From NCBI GenBank assembly GCA_017306865.1, contig JAFKHH010000012.1, positions 124,001 to 188,000 of the forward strand: a DNA stretch of 64,000 bases, given 5' to 3'. This DNA is from Filimonas sp. GTDB lineage: Bacteria; Bacteroidota; Bacteroidia; Chitinophagales; Chitinophagaceae. The notes beneath the pieces are model-generated. The model was given only the letters and a program-made list of their open reading frames with translations, did no database searches and was not told the origin of the DNA. The position numbers and the translations under genes were made by a program. Of this stretch, positions 8,100 through 17,523 are shown piece by piece (position 1 is the stretch's first letter; every line of letters starts with the position of its first letter).

Positions 8100-8699
8100 T
8101 TACTTTAAAAATCCTTCTTTCTTCATGCGTTTACTCACAGCATTAATAACACTGCCAAACAAATCGCTGCGGCTTGTCGGATTCATTGTGGAAGTAACAC
8201 CACTCCAGATCAATCCTTCTTTCCTGGTTGAATAAACGTTTACTTCTACATAATATGTTTTATCTGTGGTATAATAGCCGGGATCATAATACATAGGCCA
8301 TGCGTAACGGTAGTATCCCCACCATGTACCGTAATAAGTAGGGTAGGTGCCGGGTACATAGCGTTTTTCCTGTTCTACATTTACCAGTCGCATAATCACA
8401 ATACCATCGTACCCGCTGCTTTGCAAGAGTTTTTTATATTCGTCGTCCGACTTGTCCAAAGCCTTATTGCTAAAAACGCTGTAAGATGGAACGGCTTTTC
8501 CCGGGTACAATGCAGCCATCTGATCTTCTACGCTGCGACGTGTAGCCTCATTCTTTAATAATGCAGCAACAAGAAATTTATTAAGTGTAGTAGCATCTAC
8601 CTTTGCGGAAGGATCCCGCCAACTATTTTCTATATGTGTTGTCGTGCCACAAGAAAGTAATAGCACGACAAGGAAAACAGATAAAATGGCTTTTTTCAT
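8100..8699 (-). CDS. DUF4136-like lipoprotein, function unknown
   Basis: This 199-residue protein has a lipoprotein signal peptide with lipobox LLSC (Cys at about residue 17), so it is probably anchored to the outer or inner membrane facing the periplasm. The mature part includes a tyrosine- and tryptophan-rich segment (YPTYYGTWWGYYRYAWPMYYDPGYY is split here by positions 119-143) and a strand-rich C-terminus (YYVEVNVYSTRKEGLIWSG) typical of DUF4136-like Bacteroidota lipoproteins. No catalytic motif is visible. It is convergent with the ppiD-like gene and divergent from the methyltransferase. Confidence 0.72.
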   Translation of the reverse strand: MKKAILSVFLVVLLLSCGTTTHIENSWRDPSAKVDATTLNKFLVAALLKNEATRRSVEDQMAALYPGKAVPSYSVFSNKALDKSDDEYKKLLQSSGYDGIVIMRLVNVEQEKRYVPGTYPTYYGTWWGYYRYAWPMYYDPGYYTTDKTYYVEVNVYSTRKEGLIWSGVTSTMNPTSRSDLFGSVINAVSKRMKKEGFLK

Positions 8700-8809
8700 A
8701 TAAATGGTTTTTATAAGAAATGAATAAAAGGTGTGCGGAAAGCATCCAATTTTTGCGAAAACCTATTTATAACAAAACCAGGTATAGCAATGTTTAAAAC
8801 CGGCTGGAA

Positions 8810-9460
8810 ATGAATGAACATATAGCTTTAAGGGAATTTAATTACAATGGACAGTCATTACTGTTATATGTGCCGGAAGAAAAATATGTGCAACAGGCAT
8901 ATTATAAGGAGAAACAAGAAAATCCCAAGGCAGATTTTCCTTATTGGGCAAAATTGTGGCCATCGGCTCTGGCACTTGCAGATTTTATAGCCCATAACAC
9001 GGATTATGTAAAAAATAAAAGAGTAGTGGAGTTAGCTGCAGGTCTGGGATTACCGTCCTTTGTGGCGGCACCGTATGCGCTTAGTGTATATGCAAGTGAT
9101 TACCTGGAGGAGGCGGTAGATGTGATGGAAATGTCACGGATAAAGAATGATTATTCGAATGTGCAATGCAGTTTGCTGAACTGGCATCATTTACCAGAAA
9201 ATCTTTCAGCAGATATATTGCTGATGAGTGATGTGAATTATGACCCCGTGGAATTTGAACAATTATTAAAAGTCTTTGAACGTTTTTTATCCAAAGGCAC
9301 CACGATTATATTGGCGACACCGCAACGCCTGATGGCAAAGCCTTTTGTTGAAAGATTATTGAAATACGTTGTAGAGCAGGAACAAAAAGTAATAAATGGC
9401 ACAGGTATCAGCATATTTGTGCTGCGCTTATTCCAAATTGGTAATCAACATATTGTATAA
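8810..9460 (+). CDS. class I SAM-dependent methyltransferase (METTL21-like)
   Basis: This 216-residue protein has a Rossmann methyltransferase core. Motif I VVELAAGLGLPS (about residues 72-83) binds S-adenosylmethionine. It is preceded by FPYWAKLWPSALALADF, a pattern of the METTL21/nicotinamide-N-methyltransferase-like group, many of which methylate protein lysines. An acidic residue follows in VYASDY, and motif IV-like LLMSDVNYDP comes later. The substrate cannot be told from sequence. ATG start; the gene stands alone before a terminator and the convergent tRNA-Phe. Confidence 0.8.
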   Translation: MNEHIALREFNYNGQSLLLYVPEEKYVQQAYYKEKQENPKADFPYWAKLWPSALALADFIAHNTDYVKNKRVVELAAGLGLPSFVAAPYALSVYASDYLEEAVDVMEMSRIKNDYSNVQCSLLNWHHLPENLSADILLMSDVNYDPVEFEQLLKVFERFLSKGTTIILATPQRLMAKPFVERLLKYVVEQEQKVINGTGISIFVLRLFQIGNQHIV

Positions 9461-9474
9461 AACTGATATAACGA

Positions 9475-9505
9475 AAAAAGACCCGGAATATACCGAGTCT
9501 TTTCG
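9475..9505 (-). terminator. tRNA-Phe terminator
   Basis: On the minus strand AAAGACTCGG and CCGGGTCTTT pair around a short A/T loop, followed by a T-run. This lies just past the 3' end of tRNA-Phe and could also stop the methyltransferase transcript from the other side. Confidence 0.75.
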
Positions 9506-9578
9506 TGGTGTGGGCCGGGATCGAACCGGCGACACAAGGATTTTCAGTCCTTTGCTCTACCGACTGAGCTACCGCACC
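9506..9578 (-). tRNA. tRNA-Phe (anticodon GAA)
   Basis: The 73-nt cloverleaf is complete: D arm GCTC/GAGC, anticodon stem AAGGA/TCCTT with loop CTGAAAA (anticodon GAA), variable loop GTGTC, T arm GCCGG-TTCGATC-CCGGC, discriminator A. CCA is not encoded. One oddity is a C5-A68 mismatch in the acceptor stem (GGTGCGG against CCACACC). Confidence 0.95.
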
Positions 9579-9656
9579 ATCCCGTTTGGGGTTGCAAATA
9601 TACGCGCAATATTGAAATAAGAAAATTTAATCTAAAAAATTCTAAAAATTAAACTG

Positions 9657-10430
9657 TTACGCTAACTGTTGATGTATCCCATCCCATAATAATTTCCTGT
9701 ATTGAAGCGCTTGCTTTGCTGCATTTGTTGCTTCCTGCCATTTATTATCATCTTCACCACATAGCACAGAAACCATATCCATTCCTAAGTGGCTATGATG
9801 ATCTCCGTCTACTTCAATGTGTCTTTCAAGATAATATTTAAACGTCGCCAGTTTTTCAGGATGTGATGTAGCCAATTTTTGGACAATGCTGATAAACATA
9901 CCAGGAATAAGATCTTCCCGTCCGAAAGTAAATACTGCCGCCTGCACATGTACCGGTAACTGTTCAATTACATAAAATGTATGGTTTACAAAATCCTGCA
10001 CAGGTTGAGGTAATTGTAATTTCGCCATTGCTTCACCTACAGGAACGTTGTTCACAATAAGTGTGATTAACTGCTCCATTGCCGAAACATCACTACCCAT
10101 TTCTGTCATAGCTTTTAAGTACAATTCAAAATGGCTCATACGGATACCATTTGCGTCTACATCTGTTTCTTCGCCTAAAACAATTTCATTGATCAGGTAT
10201 CTGCTGTTTGCATCGCCTGCAGGAACCCATGGTGTTTTTACGCAAGTAAGTTTTTGTTGAAGTGATTTTAGCAGGCTCATAAAATCCCACACAGCAAATA
10301 CATGGTGAGAAGTAAATACTTTAATCTGATCTATGTTTTGCAGGGATAAATAAAGTGGATGATTGATCAGTATGGCACGGTCTTCTTCTAAAGAAGATTT
10401 CAGTTGATTAATACGTATTTCGTTGTTCAT
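9657..10430 (-). CDS. DUF3050 protein, possible heme-oxygenase-like diiron oxygenase
   Basis: This 257-residue, largely helical protein matches the DUF3050 family. I see HHVFAVWDFM near residue 42, the acidic EIVLGEE (82-88), HFELYL (100-105) and HIEVDGDH at 204-211. The last fits the HxxxDxxH ligand motif of heme-oxygenase-like diiron oxidases (CADD/TenA-fold enzymes), and the earlier Glu and His residues could supply the rest of a diiron site. The family's function is not established to my knowledge. It lies downstream of asnS on the same strand with a terminator-like hairpin between, so it may have its own promoter. Confidence 0.75.
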   Translation of the reverse strand: MNNEIRINQLKSSLEEDRAILINHPLYLSLQNIDQIKVFTSHHVFAVWDFMSLLKSLQQKLTCVKTPWVPAGDANSRYLINEIVLGEETDVDANGIRMSHFELYLKAMTEMGSDVSAMEQLITLIVNNVPVGEAMAKLQLPQPVQDFVNHTFYVIEQLPVHVQAAVFTFGREDLIPGMFISIVQKLATSHPEKLATFKYYLERHIEVDGDHHSHLGMDMVSVLCGEDDNKWQEATNAAKQALQYRKLLWDGIHQQLA

Positions 10431-10442
10431 ATATGGATTTAA

Positions 10443-10469
10443 AAAAAGGAGATTTTAAAATCTCCTTTT
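10443..10469 (-). terminator. asnS terminator
   Basis: GGAGATTT and AAATCTCC form a short stem, followed on the minus strand by a T-run. It lies between the asnS stop codon and the DUF3050 start. Confidence 0.75.
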
Positions 10470-10487
10470 CAATTTATGTTCATCAAA

Positions 10488-11927
10488 TTAGAATTCGCAG
10501 TTCTTCGGTGTTCTTGCAAAAGGTATTACATCGCGAATATTCGTCATACCTGTAACAAATAGCACAATACGCTCGAAGCCTAAGCCAAAGCCAGCGTGTG
10601 GCACAGAACCAAAGCGGCGCGTATCGAGGAACCAGTTCATTTCTTCAACAGGGATGTGCATTTCGCGCATACGCTGTTCCAGTCTTTCCAGTCTTTCCTC
10701 ACGCTGAGAGCCGCCAACGATCTCGCCAATACCCGGTGCCAGAATATCCATTGCCGCTACTGTTTTACCATCATCATTCTGACGCATGTAAAAGGCTTTG
10801 ATGTCTTTAGGATAGTTGGTAACAATAACAGGTTTTTTAAAATGTTTCTCTACCAGGTAACGTTCATGTTCACTTTGCAGATCTATGCCCCATTTTACTT
10901 CGTACTGGAATTTCTTTTTCTTATATGCGGGGCTGTTCAGCAAAATATCGATTGCCTCTGTATAAGTAATTCTTTCAAAGCCATTGTTCAGTACAAACTC
11001 CAATTTTTCTATCAGGCCAAATTCGCTACGCTTATCCTGTGGCAAAGCTTTCTCTTCTTCTACTAAACGTTGTGCAAGAAACTCCAGGTCCTCGCGGTTA
11101 TTATCCATAGCAAAACGAATGATATACTGTATGAACTCTTCAGCAAGATTCATATTGTCTTCCAGGTCGGAGAAAGCCATTTCCGGTTCTATCATCCAGA
11201 ACTCTGCAAGGTGGCGTGTTGTATTTGAATTCTCTGCACGGAAAGTAGGTCCGAATGTATAGATCTCGCCTAATGCAGTTGCACCCAACTCGCCTTCCAA
11301 TTGACCGCTAACGGTAAGGTTCGTGCTTTTACCAAAGAAATCTTCTTTGAAATCGATACTGCCGTCTGTGTTACGTGGAGGATTGTCCATAGATAACGTA
11401 GTAACACGGAACATTTCGCCAGCGCCTTCTGCATCGCTTGCTGTAATGATCGGCGTATGCAGATATACAAAGCCTTTCTCATGGAAAAATTTATGCACTG
11501 CATGTGCCAGCGAATGACGTACGCGGAACACTGCTCCGAATGTATTGGTACGAAAACGCAGGTGAGCGATCTCTCTTAAATATTCCAGGCTTGGCCTGTT
11601 CTTTAATTGCAGCGGGTACTTCTCAGGATCGCAATCTCCCAAGATCTCTACTGTACCAGCTTTTACTTCTACCTTCTGTCCTTTACCAAGGCTTTCTATC
11701 AAGGTACCTGTAACTTTAAGAGAAGCACCAGTTGTAATACGTTTCAGTGTCGCGTCATCCAGTTGTCCCAGTTCTATTACTACCTGGATATTATTATTCG
11801 TACTGCCATCATTCAAAGCTATAAACTGGTTGTTACGGAATGTACGTACCCATCCCATTACAATTACTTCCTGTCCTGTTGCTTCTGTTGCTAGAAGCTT
11901 TTTGATTTTAACCCTCTTGTTAAACAT
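10488..11927 (-). CDS. asnS: asparaginyl-tRNA synthetase
   Basis: AsnRS charges tRNA-Asn directly. The 479-residue protein has an N-terminal OB-fold anticodon-binding domain ([19 protein letters not shown]). The class IIb catalytic core follows: motif 2 [21 protein letters not shown] and the C-terminal motif 3 [15 protein letters not shown], then [17 protein letters not shown], an ending diagnostic of AsnRS rather than AspRS. Length is normal. A TATCTTTG promoter element lies about 80 bases upstream. The terminator at 10443-10469 follows. Confidence 0.97.
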   Translation of the reverse strand: MFNKRVKIKKLLATEATGQEVIVMGWVRTFRNNQFIALNDGSTNNNIQVVIELGQLDDATLKRITTGASLKVTGTLIESLGKGQKVEVKAGTVEILGDCDPEKYPLQLKNRPSLEYLREIAHLRFRTNTFGAVFRVRHSLAHAVHKFFHEKGFVYLHTPIITASDAEGAGEMFRVTTLSMDNPPRNTDGSIDFKEDFFGKSTNLTVSGQLEGELGATALGEIYTFGPTFRAENSNTTRHLAEFWMIEPEMAFSDLEDNMNLAEEFIQYIIRFAMDNNREDLEFLAQRLVEEEKALPQDKRSEFGLIEKLEFVLNNGFERITYTEAIDILLNSPAYKKKKFQYEVKWGIDLQSEHERYLVEKHFKKPVIVTNYPKDIKAFYMRQNDDGKTVAAMDILAPGIGEIVGGSQREERLERLEQRMREMHIPVEEMNWFLDTRRFGSVPHAGFGLGFERIVLFVTGMTNIRDVIPFARTPKNCEF

Positions 11928-12378
11928 GATGATCAGTTTGAAATTGGTTTTTAAAAAGCATTGTCAAAAGATGACAGACAGCTCTCTGTCCAAATTTTAA
12001 CGGTGGGCAAAGATAACCCAAGAAGAGGCTCTCTATTACACTGTTTGCAGAACATTATAATATTTAGGCAGGAATTTTGTAAAAGCTATACCGATTGCAT
12101 GATTTGCCTGTATATCAAAAGGTTTTTGAGAAAAAAGTTGGTGAAAATGAGGGAATTCGGATAACGAAAAAATTTGGTTAAAACCAAACGAACAATAATT
12201 TTTTATTTTGTTTTTGAACATTTTACTGTAACATTGCAATGGAAACAAGCTGATATGTTCTACGCCCATTACCTCTCAGCACACCTGTTTTCTATTAATC
12301 AATCGAATTTTTTCTTCAATTAAGACCGGATTTTTAAAGCTAAAGCATAAAATCTTCATCTCTTTTTAGACCCACTTT
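11928..12378. other. 451-base intergenic region between asnS and rho
   Basis: This divergent spacer holds the asnS promoter side (TATCTTTG on the minus strand) and the rho leader. The roughly 360 bases before rho are AT-rich and contain no credible gene. A long rho leader would fit the autoregulation known for rho in other bacteria, but I see no defined structure. Confidence 0.5.
12008..12015 (-). promoter_or_regulatory. asnS promoter -7 element
   Basis: TATCTTTG on the minus strand matches TAnnTTTG and lies about 80 bases upstream of the asnS start. The -33 element is not clear. Confidence 0.4.
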
Positions 12379-14028
12379 ATGTACGACATTTTGCAATTGA
12401 ATGATATGTTAGTTCCTGAGTTGCTGGATATTGCGGAGCAACTAAACATAGCAGGCGCCAAAAAATTAAACAAACAGGAACTTATTTATAAGATACTAGA
12501 CAAACAAGCTGTTATGGCAAGCGAAAAAAAAGAAACTGCACCTGAAAAAGGAAAACGTAAACGAATCGTAAAAGCTAATACGACGAACACCACAGAAGAA
12601 GCAGAAGTGATGACTGAAGCGCCAAAAGCTGAACCCGTTACCCCTCCTCCTGCAGATGCTGCAAAAAAACAAAGAGCACCAAGAAAAACAAAAACACAAG
12701 ACCAGGAACACAAACAAGAAAACGGCTCCGAGTCTCCTTCGGAAGAATCTACCGAAGAATACAAAGACCCGCTTTATGCTGATGATGGGCCATTGATCAC
12801 ATCACCTGAATTATCAGCGATGCTTGCAGAACTATCAGATCCTATAGATGATATTGTTCCTACACCAACACGTCAGCAATACACAAAGAAAGAACCAGCA
12901 TTTAATATAGAGTTTGATGGTATCATTCAATCGGAAGGCGTATTAGAAATGATGCCGGATGGTTATGGTTTCCTTCGCTCATCTGATTATAATTATTTGT
13001 CTTCTCCGGATGATGTGTATGTATCTCCATCACAGATAAAACTGTTCGGTCTTAAAACTGGTGACACGGTATGTGGCGCTGTTCGTCCGCCGAAAGAAGG
13101 AGAGAAATATTTTGCATTATTAAAAGTAGAAACCATCAATGGTAAAAGCCCGGATGAAGTACGTGACCGCGTACCATTCGATTACCTTACACCATTGTTC
13201 CCATACGAGAAACTGAACCTCTTTACAACGCCGTCTAACTACAGTACACGTATTATGGACCTCTTTACACCAATAGGTAAAGGTCAGCGTGGATTGATCG
13301 TAGCGCAACCTAAAGTAGGTAAAACAATGTTGCTGAAAGAAGTGGCAAATGCAATTGCGCAAAACCACCCGGAATGTTATCTCATGGTCGTATTGATCGA
13401 CGAACGTCCGGAAGAGGTGACAGATATGGAAAGAAGCGTAAAGGCAGAAGTGATTGCATCTACATTTGATGAGCCGGCAGAGAAACACGTAAAAGTTTCA
13501 ACGATCGCTTTGCAAAAAGCAAAACGCCTGGTGGAATGTGGTCATGATGTTGTGATCCTGTTAGATTCTATCACACGTCTTGCACGTGCGCACAATACAG
13601 TAGCTCCTGCATCCGGTAAAGTATTATCCGGTGGTGTGGAAGCAAACGCAATGCAGAAACCAAAACAATTCTTTGGTGCTGCACGTAAAATAGAACATGG
13701 CGGATCATTGACTATTCTTGCAACTGCACTGATCGAAACAGGTTCTAAAATGGATGAGGTGATCTTTGAAGAATTCAAAGGTACGGGTAACATGGAATTG
13801 CAACTTGACAGAAGACTTGGAAACAAGCGTATCTTCCCTGCAATAGATCTGGTGGCATCTTCTACTCGTCGTGACGACCTGTTGCTGGACAGAGATGTAT
13901 TACAGAGAATGAATATCCTGCGTTTATACATCAATGATATGAATACGGAAGAAGCAATGAGCGAATTGCTGAAACGCATGCGCGGAACGAAAAACAATGA
14001 AGAGTTCCTTGCAAGCATGAATGGATAA
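12379..14028 (+). CDS. rho: transcription termination factor Rho
   Basis: Rho is a hexameric RNA-dependent ATPase that ends transcription of untranslated RNA. The 549-residue protein has the SAP-like Rho_N domain (1-45). A long low-complexity insert rich in Lys, Glu, Pro and Thr (about 46-150) follows, as usual in Bacteroidota. Then come the cold-shock-like RNA-binding domain ([15 protein letters not shown], about 190-265) and the RecA-like ATPase with Walker A AQPKVGKT near residue 310 and [16 protein letters not shown]. The C-terminus is complete. A strong terminator follows at 14051-14085. Confidence 0.97.
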   Translation: MYDILQLNDMLVPELLDIAEQLNIAGAKKLNKQELIYKILDKQAVMASEKKETAPEKGKRKRIVKANTTNTTEEAEVMTEAPKAEPVTPPPADAAKKQRAPRKTKTQDQEHKQENGSESPSEESTEEYKDPLYADDGPLITSPELSAMLAELSDPIDDIVPTPTRQQYTKKEPAFNIEFDGIIQSEGVLEMMPDGYGFLRSSDYNYLSSPDDVYVSPSQIKLFGLKTGDTVCGAVRPPKEGEKYFALLKVETINGKSPDEVRDRVPFDYLTPLFPYEKLNLFTTPSNYSTRIMDLFTPIGKGQRGLIVAQPKVGKTMLLKEVANAIAQNHPECYLMVVLIDERPEEVTDMERSVKAEVIASTFDEPAEKHVKVSTIALQKAKRLVECGHDVVILLDSITRLARAHNTVAPASGKVLSGGVEANAMQKPKQFFGAARKIEHGGSLTILATALIETGSKMDEVIFEEFKGTGNMELQLDRRLGNKRIFPAIDLVASSTRRDDLLLDRDVLQRMNILRLYINDMNTEEAMSELLKRMRGTKNNEEFLASMNG

Positions 14029-14050
14029 AACCGGATAGTTTACTATATTA

Positions 14051-14085
14051 AAAGCCAGATGCATTATTCGCATCTGGCTTTTTTG
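14051..14085 (+). terminator. rho terminator
   Basis: AAGCCAGATGC and GCATCTGGCTT form an 11-bp stem with a 7-nt loop, followed by a T-run. Confidence 0.85.
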
Positions 14086-14194
14086 TTTCTAACAACTTGT
14101 TAAAACAGGAAGGAAATAAAGTGTTTGAAATAATTTGTACACCTCATTGTATGTAAATGCAATGACAGAAACATCTTAAAAACAAAATAGTAAT

Positions 14195-15847
14195 ATGAAT
14201 AAGATTATTGCTGCCCTGCTAGCCGGAAGTTGTGCAATGTTACAAGTACAGGCACAACAAAAACTAAATGTAAAATCCATATCGATATTTAAAAATGGAA
14301 AATCGTTTGTAGTAAAAGAAGGAACAGTAAGTACAAACGATAAAGTGTATGTAATGAAAGAAATACCGGATGCACTATATGGAACGCTATGGTTTTCGGG
14401 GCTACAATCGGACATTATGAAAGTGGTGAGTAAACAAGATACGGTAACCGAGTCGACAGAATCTAAAGCAACAACCTTCGGCGAAATATTGTACGCAAAC
14501 AAGGGGAAACAAATAACCATTACAACGAACAACAACACAACCTATACTGGTGTGGTAGAAGACTTTTCTTTTTCTGAAACGACTAAACCTAAAGGAGCTG
14601 CTCCTTCTGATGACGGAGCAAACCAATCTTCAAAATTCTTCCCATCCTTTACCCGTACCGTATTAATAAAAACAAGTGGGAAATGGGTAACAATTAATCC
14701 CAACGATGTAAGAACAATTGAGTTTGCAGATAAACCAACACAAACACTCATAACAACACAGGAAAAAAAGAAACCGGTTATTAAAATATTTTTTACGCAG
14801 GGAGGAGAACAAAAATTAAACATGATGTATTTGGAAAATGGTATATCATGGGCTCCTGTGTACGCATTGGAGTTATTGTCGGATACAGAAGCCCGGTTGA
14901 AGCTGCAGGCAGAGGTATCCAATAATGCGGAGGATATAGTAAACACAGAGATAAACTTTGTAGTAGGTGTGCCTAATTTCAAATTTGCAAATGCGCCGGC
15001 AACACTTACTTCGTTTGTGGAAAAACTGGTTCGCTCAGATGATTACAGCGCTGGTTATTTATCTAACGCAATAGTTTCTTCGCAGCAATACAGGTATAGA
15101 GCAAGCGAAGCTGTTAAAGACGAAGAGGCCGCAGCACCACCAATGGAAAATGTAGATGCACAACCATCAGAAGACCTGCATTTCTACAATCTAAAAAATG
15201 TATCGCTGGAAAATGGCGCCCGTGCGCACTATCAACTACTGAATACGACCATTAAAATAAAACACTTTTACGAGTGTAGTTTACCTGCATCGAATGCTGC
15301 CGTTTATAATAGTGATGATGATAATGCAAATAGCGATAACGATTATTCATTCAACACACAATATTGTAATGTCTACCATACCATAGAGTTGAAAAATGAT
15401 ACACAGTCTCCATTTACCACAGGCCCGGTAATGATTACTACAGGACCTTCTCAAACCCCGCTGGCACAAGACATGATCAAGTACACAGGAAAAGGCCTTA
15501 CAAGCTGTATACAGCTAACGGAAGCACCTGATGTAAGAGTGGAAGAAAAAGAAAAGATCATTGCTACATCAAAAGACATAAAAAAGAAAGATGGCTATAC
15601 CTATAATATGGTAACTATGCAAGGGGAAGTAACTGTTGTAAACAGCAAAGCAAAAGAGATAGAGCTGCACATCAGTAAAAACATTGCCGGTAAAATACAG
15701 GCAGCAAGTATAAAATATCAAAGCTCATCCCGTATTATAAAAAATGATACAAACCCTGCAACAAACTTAAAATTTGAAATAAAAGTGAAACAAGGAGAGA
15801 AGACAAAATTCACATATACATACCAGGTATTGACACGCAATTCATAA
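14195..15847 (+). CDS. DUF4139 domain secreted protein, function unknown
   Basis: This 550-residue protein has a signal peptide ending near VQAQQ (residue 21). The N-terminal part (SIFKNGKSFVVKEGTV) resembles the DUF4140-like strand region, and the rest matches DUF4139, with the recognisable ISWAPVYALELL and NTEINFVVGVPNF segments and a beta-rich C-terminus. These proteins are exported and widespread, but their role is not known to me. No catalytic residues can be named. It is a single-gene unit between the rho terminator and a strong bidirectional terminator. Confidence 0.78.
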   Translation: MNKIIAALLAGSCAMLQVQAQQKLNVKSISIFKNGKSFVVKEGTVSTNDKVYVMKEIPDALYGTLWFSGLQSDIMKVVSKQDTVTESTESKATTFGEILYANKGKQITITTNNNTTYTGVVEDFSFSETTKPKGAAPSDDGANQSSKFFPSFTRTVLIKTSGKWVTINPNDVRTIEFADKPTQTLITTQEKKKPVIKIFFTQGGEQKLNMMYLENGISWAPVYALELLSDTEARLKLQAEVSNNAEDIVNTEINFVVGVPNFKFANAPATLTSFVEKLVRSDDYSAGYLSNAIVSSQQYRYRASEAVKDEEAAAPPMENVDAQPSEDLHFYNLKNVSLENGARAHYQLLNTTIKIKHFYECSLPASNAAVYNSDDDNANSDNDYSFNTQYCNVYHTIELKNDTQSPFTTGPVMITTGPSQTPLAQDMIKYTGKGLTSCIQLTEAPDVRVEEKEKIIATSKDIKKKDGYTYNMVTMQGEVTVVNSKAKEIELHISKNIAGKIQAASIKYQSSSRIIKNDTNPATNLKFEIKVKQGEKTKFTYTYQVLTRNS

Positions 15848-15860
15848 GAGATTGTGCAGA

Positions 15861-15903
15861 AGCAAAGAGGCCGTGAAAATCTTCACGGCCTCTCTGCTTT
15901 TAT
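15861..15903. terminator. bidirectional terminator
   Basis: GAGGCCGTGAA and TTCACGGCCTC pair around a 4-nt loop, extended by AGCA/TGCT flanks and a T-run. It lies between the convergent DUF4139 and MORN/TonB-like genes and slightly overlaps the end of the latter. Confidence 0.85.
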
Positions 15904-16649
15904 TTATCAGCAACCACAAACGTAACACCTTGTTTTAAACTATACTTTACAGGTATGTTATTTTGAATAGCAGGTTCCCATTTAGGGCCATCAAAAATTA
16001 CTCTGACAGCTTCGTTTGCACAAGCCCTGCAATCCTTTGGATATTGAGCTGCTTTTACATTGCTCAGGCTACCATCTTCCAAAACAATAAAACTTACAAT
16101 TACAGTGTATTTGCCTGCTGGCAAACCTTCTTTTATAGGAATGGTTCTATCCAGTTTTTTTTCAAGATATCTTCTCCAGGAGTCGTCGCCACCACGAAAA
16201 CGTCCGGGCTGCCGTACAATAAAACCTTTAATCTCATTGCCGGCTTCATCCCAGCCGGTTTGTTCTTTTGTTATACCCTTGTCATCAAAAGTCGCATGCG
16301 ATCTTTTATTGCCATTTTTATAAAACCACGTAATCTCCCGTTGCTTTCCATCTTCATATACGGCAATGTTTTCAAGTACGCCGGATTTGGAATAATTCCT
16401 GAAAGAGCCGACCGGCTTTTCGGAGTTCATATCAGCATAAGCACCTTCTGATTGAAGTATATTCGTTTTACTATAAAATGTTTTTCCCTGCCAGAGATTT
16501 CCTGCTTTTTTAAAAACGGTATAAATAAATGCACTATCGGCTGTTGTGCTTTTTCCCTCTTTATTATAATAAACAACAGTACTATCTGTTTGTGCCGTAC
16601 TGTTGAAACATATTCCGCTTGCAACAACAAGCAGGCTGAGCCATTTCAT
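15900..16649 (-). CDS. secreted MORN-like/TonB-C-like protein, paralogue 1
   Basis: This 249-residue exported protein has a signal peptide (ending NSTAQ). The middle has MORN/YwqK-type repeats (GSFRNYSKSGVLENIAVYEDGK, then WFYKNGNKRSHATFDDKG). The C-terminal domain resembles the TonB C-terminus (GKYTVIVSFIVLEDGSLSN, then ANEAVRVIFDGPKWEPA). It lacks the membrane anchor and Pro-rich spacer of a true TonB, so energy transduction is doubtful; a periplasmic binding role is likelier. It lies 34 bases downstream of a clear paralogue with the same layout, a tandem duplication. Confidence 0.75.
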   Translation of the reverse strand: MKWLSLLVVASGICFNSTAQTDSTVVYYNKEGKSTTADSAFIYTVFKKAGNLWQGKTFYSKTNILQSEGAYADMNSEKPVGSFRNYSKSGVLENIAVYEDGKQREITWFYKNGNKRSHATFDDKGITKEQTGWDEAGNEIKGFIVRQPGRFRGGDDSWRRYLEKKLDRTIPIKEGLPAGKYTVIVSFIVLEDGSLSNVKAAQYPKDCRACANEAVRVIFDGPKWEPAIQNNIPVKYSLKQGVTFVVADK

Positions 16650-16683
16650 AAATGTTAGTTTTTAGAACTATAGTATAATATAC

Positions 16684-17427
16684 TTATTCTACTACGAATG
16701 AGATTTTTTGGCGCTGGTGTGTCATTATTGCTTCATTGTTCAGTATAGCCGGTTGCCAGTAAGGTGAAGACTGTACAATGCGTATCGCTTCTACAACACA
16801 GGCATTACAATTTTCAGGATAAGCAACAGGAGTTACCTGCGCAACGCCGCCATGCGGTAGTATTGCAAAATCTACTACTACAGTGTACACACCCTTACTC
16901 ATCCCGGAACGGGTAGCAACATCTGCCCGTAAATTTTTTGAGAGATATTTTAACCACGCTGCTTTGCCACCATCAAAACTTACCTCTCTATATACAGTGT
17001 AATTCGGATTTACACTGCCGTTTTCACGCCAGGCTTTTTGTTGTGGATTGTCGGTCCCTTTTCTTAAAGAGACCCAGGCTTTTTTATTTCCGTTTGGGTA
17101 ATACCAGGTCATCTCCATGCGTTGGCCATCTGCATAAATAATATTTTGCTCCAGTAAACCATTAATCGCGTAATAATTGAAAGACCCGTTTTGCCTGTTA
17201 GGAAAAACGTCTAAGTAATTTCCTTCTGTGTATAATGTCTGTCTTTTTTTATAGTACGTCTTTCCGTACCAGGAACTATCTGTTTTTTTAAACACGAGAT
17301 AGTAATAGCTACTGTCAGCAGTAGTAATACGGCCGCTCTGGTGCAGGTACACAACAGTACTATCTGCTTGTGCAGAAGAACGGGTATAACAGATAGCGAG
17401 GATAAATATGAGTAAAAGCCTATTCAT
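16684..17427 (-). CDS. secreted MORN-like/TonB-C-like protein, paralogue 2
   Basis: This 247-residue exported protein (signal peptide ending RSSAQ) has the same architecture as its downstream neighbour. Both start the mature part with a DSTVVY segment, followed by MORN-like WYYPNGNKKAWVS and TonB-C-like GVYTVVVDFAILPHGGVAQ. A matched cysteine pair (CNAC here, CRAC there) lies just before the final helix, suggesting a conserved disulphide or metal site. The pair is probably co-transcribed from the region upstream of this copy, which is shared with the divergent mgtC-like gene. Confidence 0.75.
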   Translation of the reverse strand: MNRLLLIFILAICYTRSSAQADSTVVYLHQSGRITTADSSYYYLVFKKTDSSWYGKTYYKKRQTLYTEGNYLDVFPNRQNGSFNYYAINGLLEQNIIYADGQRMEMTWYYPNGNKKAWVSLRKGTDNPQQKAWRENGSVNPNYTVYREVSFDGGKAAWLKYLSKNLRADVATRSGMSKGVYTVVVDFAILPHGGVAQVTPVAYPENCNACVVEAIRIVQSSPYWQPAILNNEAIMTHQRQKISFVVE

Positions 17428-17523
17428 GGGCGTAAGGGTTTATATACCGAAAATAGGGAATAGAATCCGAAAAAGGAGTCGCTAAAATAAACTAGTTTTA
17501 ATGTTTTAAACATACATGCTACC

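Noticed and set aside
9396-9620. 74-codon ORF overlapping tRNA-Phe
   Set aside because: It reads through the tRNA gene and its terminator, so it cannot be a real protein gene.
12036-12269. 77-codon ORF in the rho leader
   Set aside because: No signal, domain or promoter context; low-complexity AT-rich sequence.
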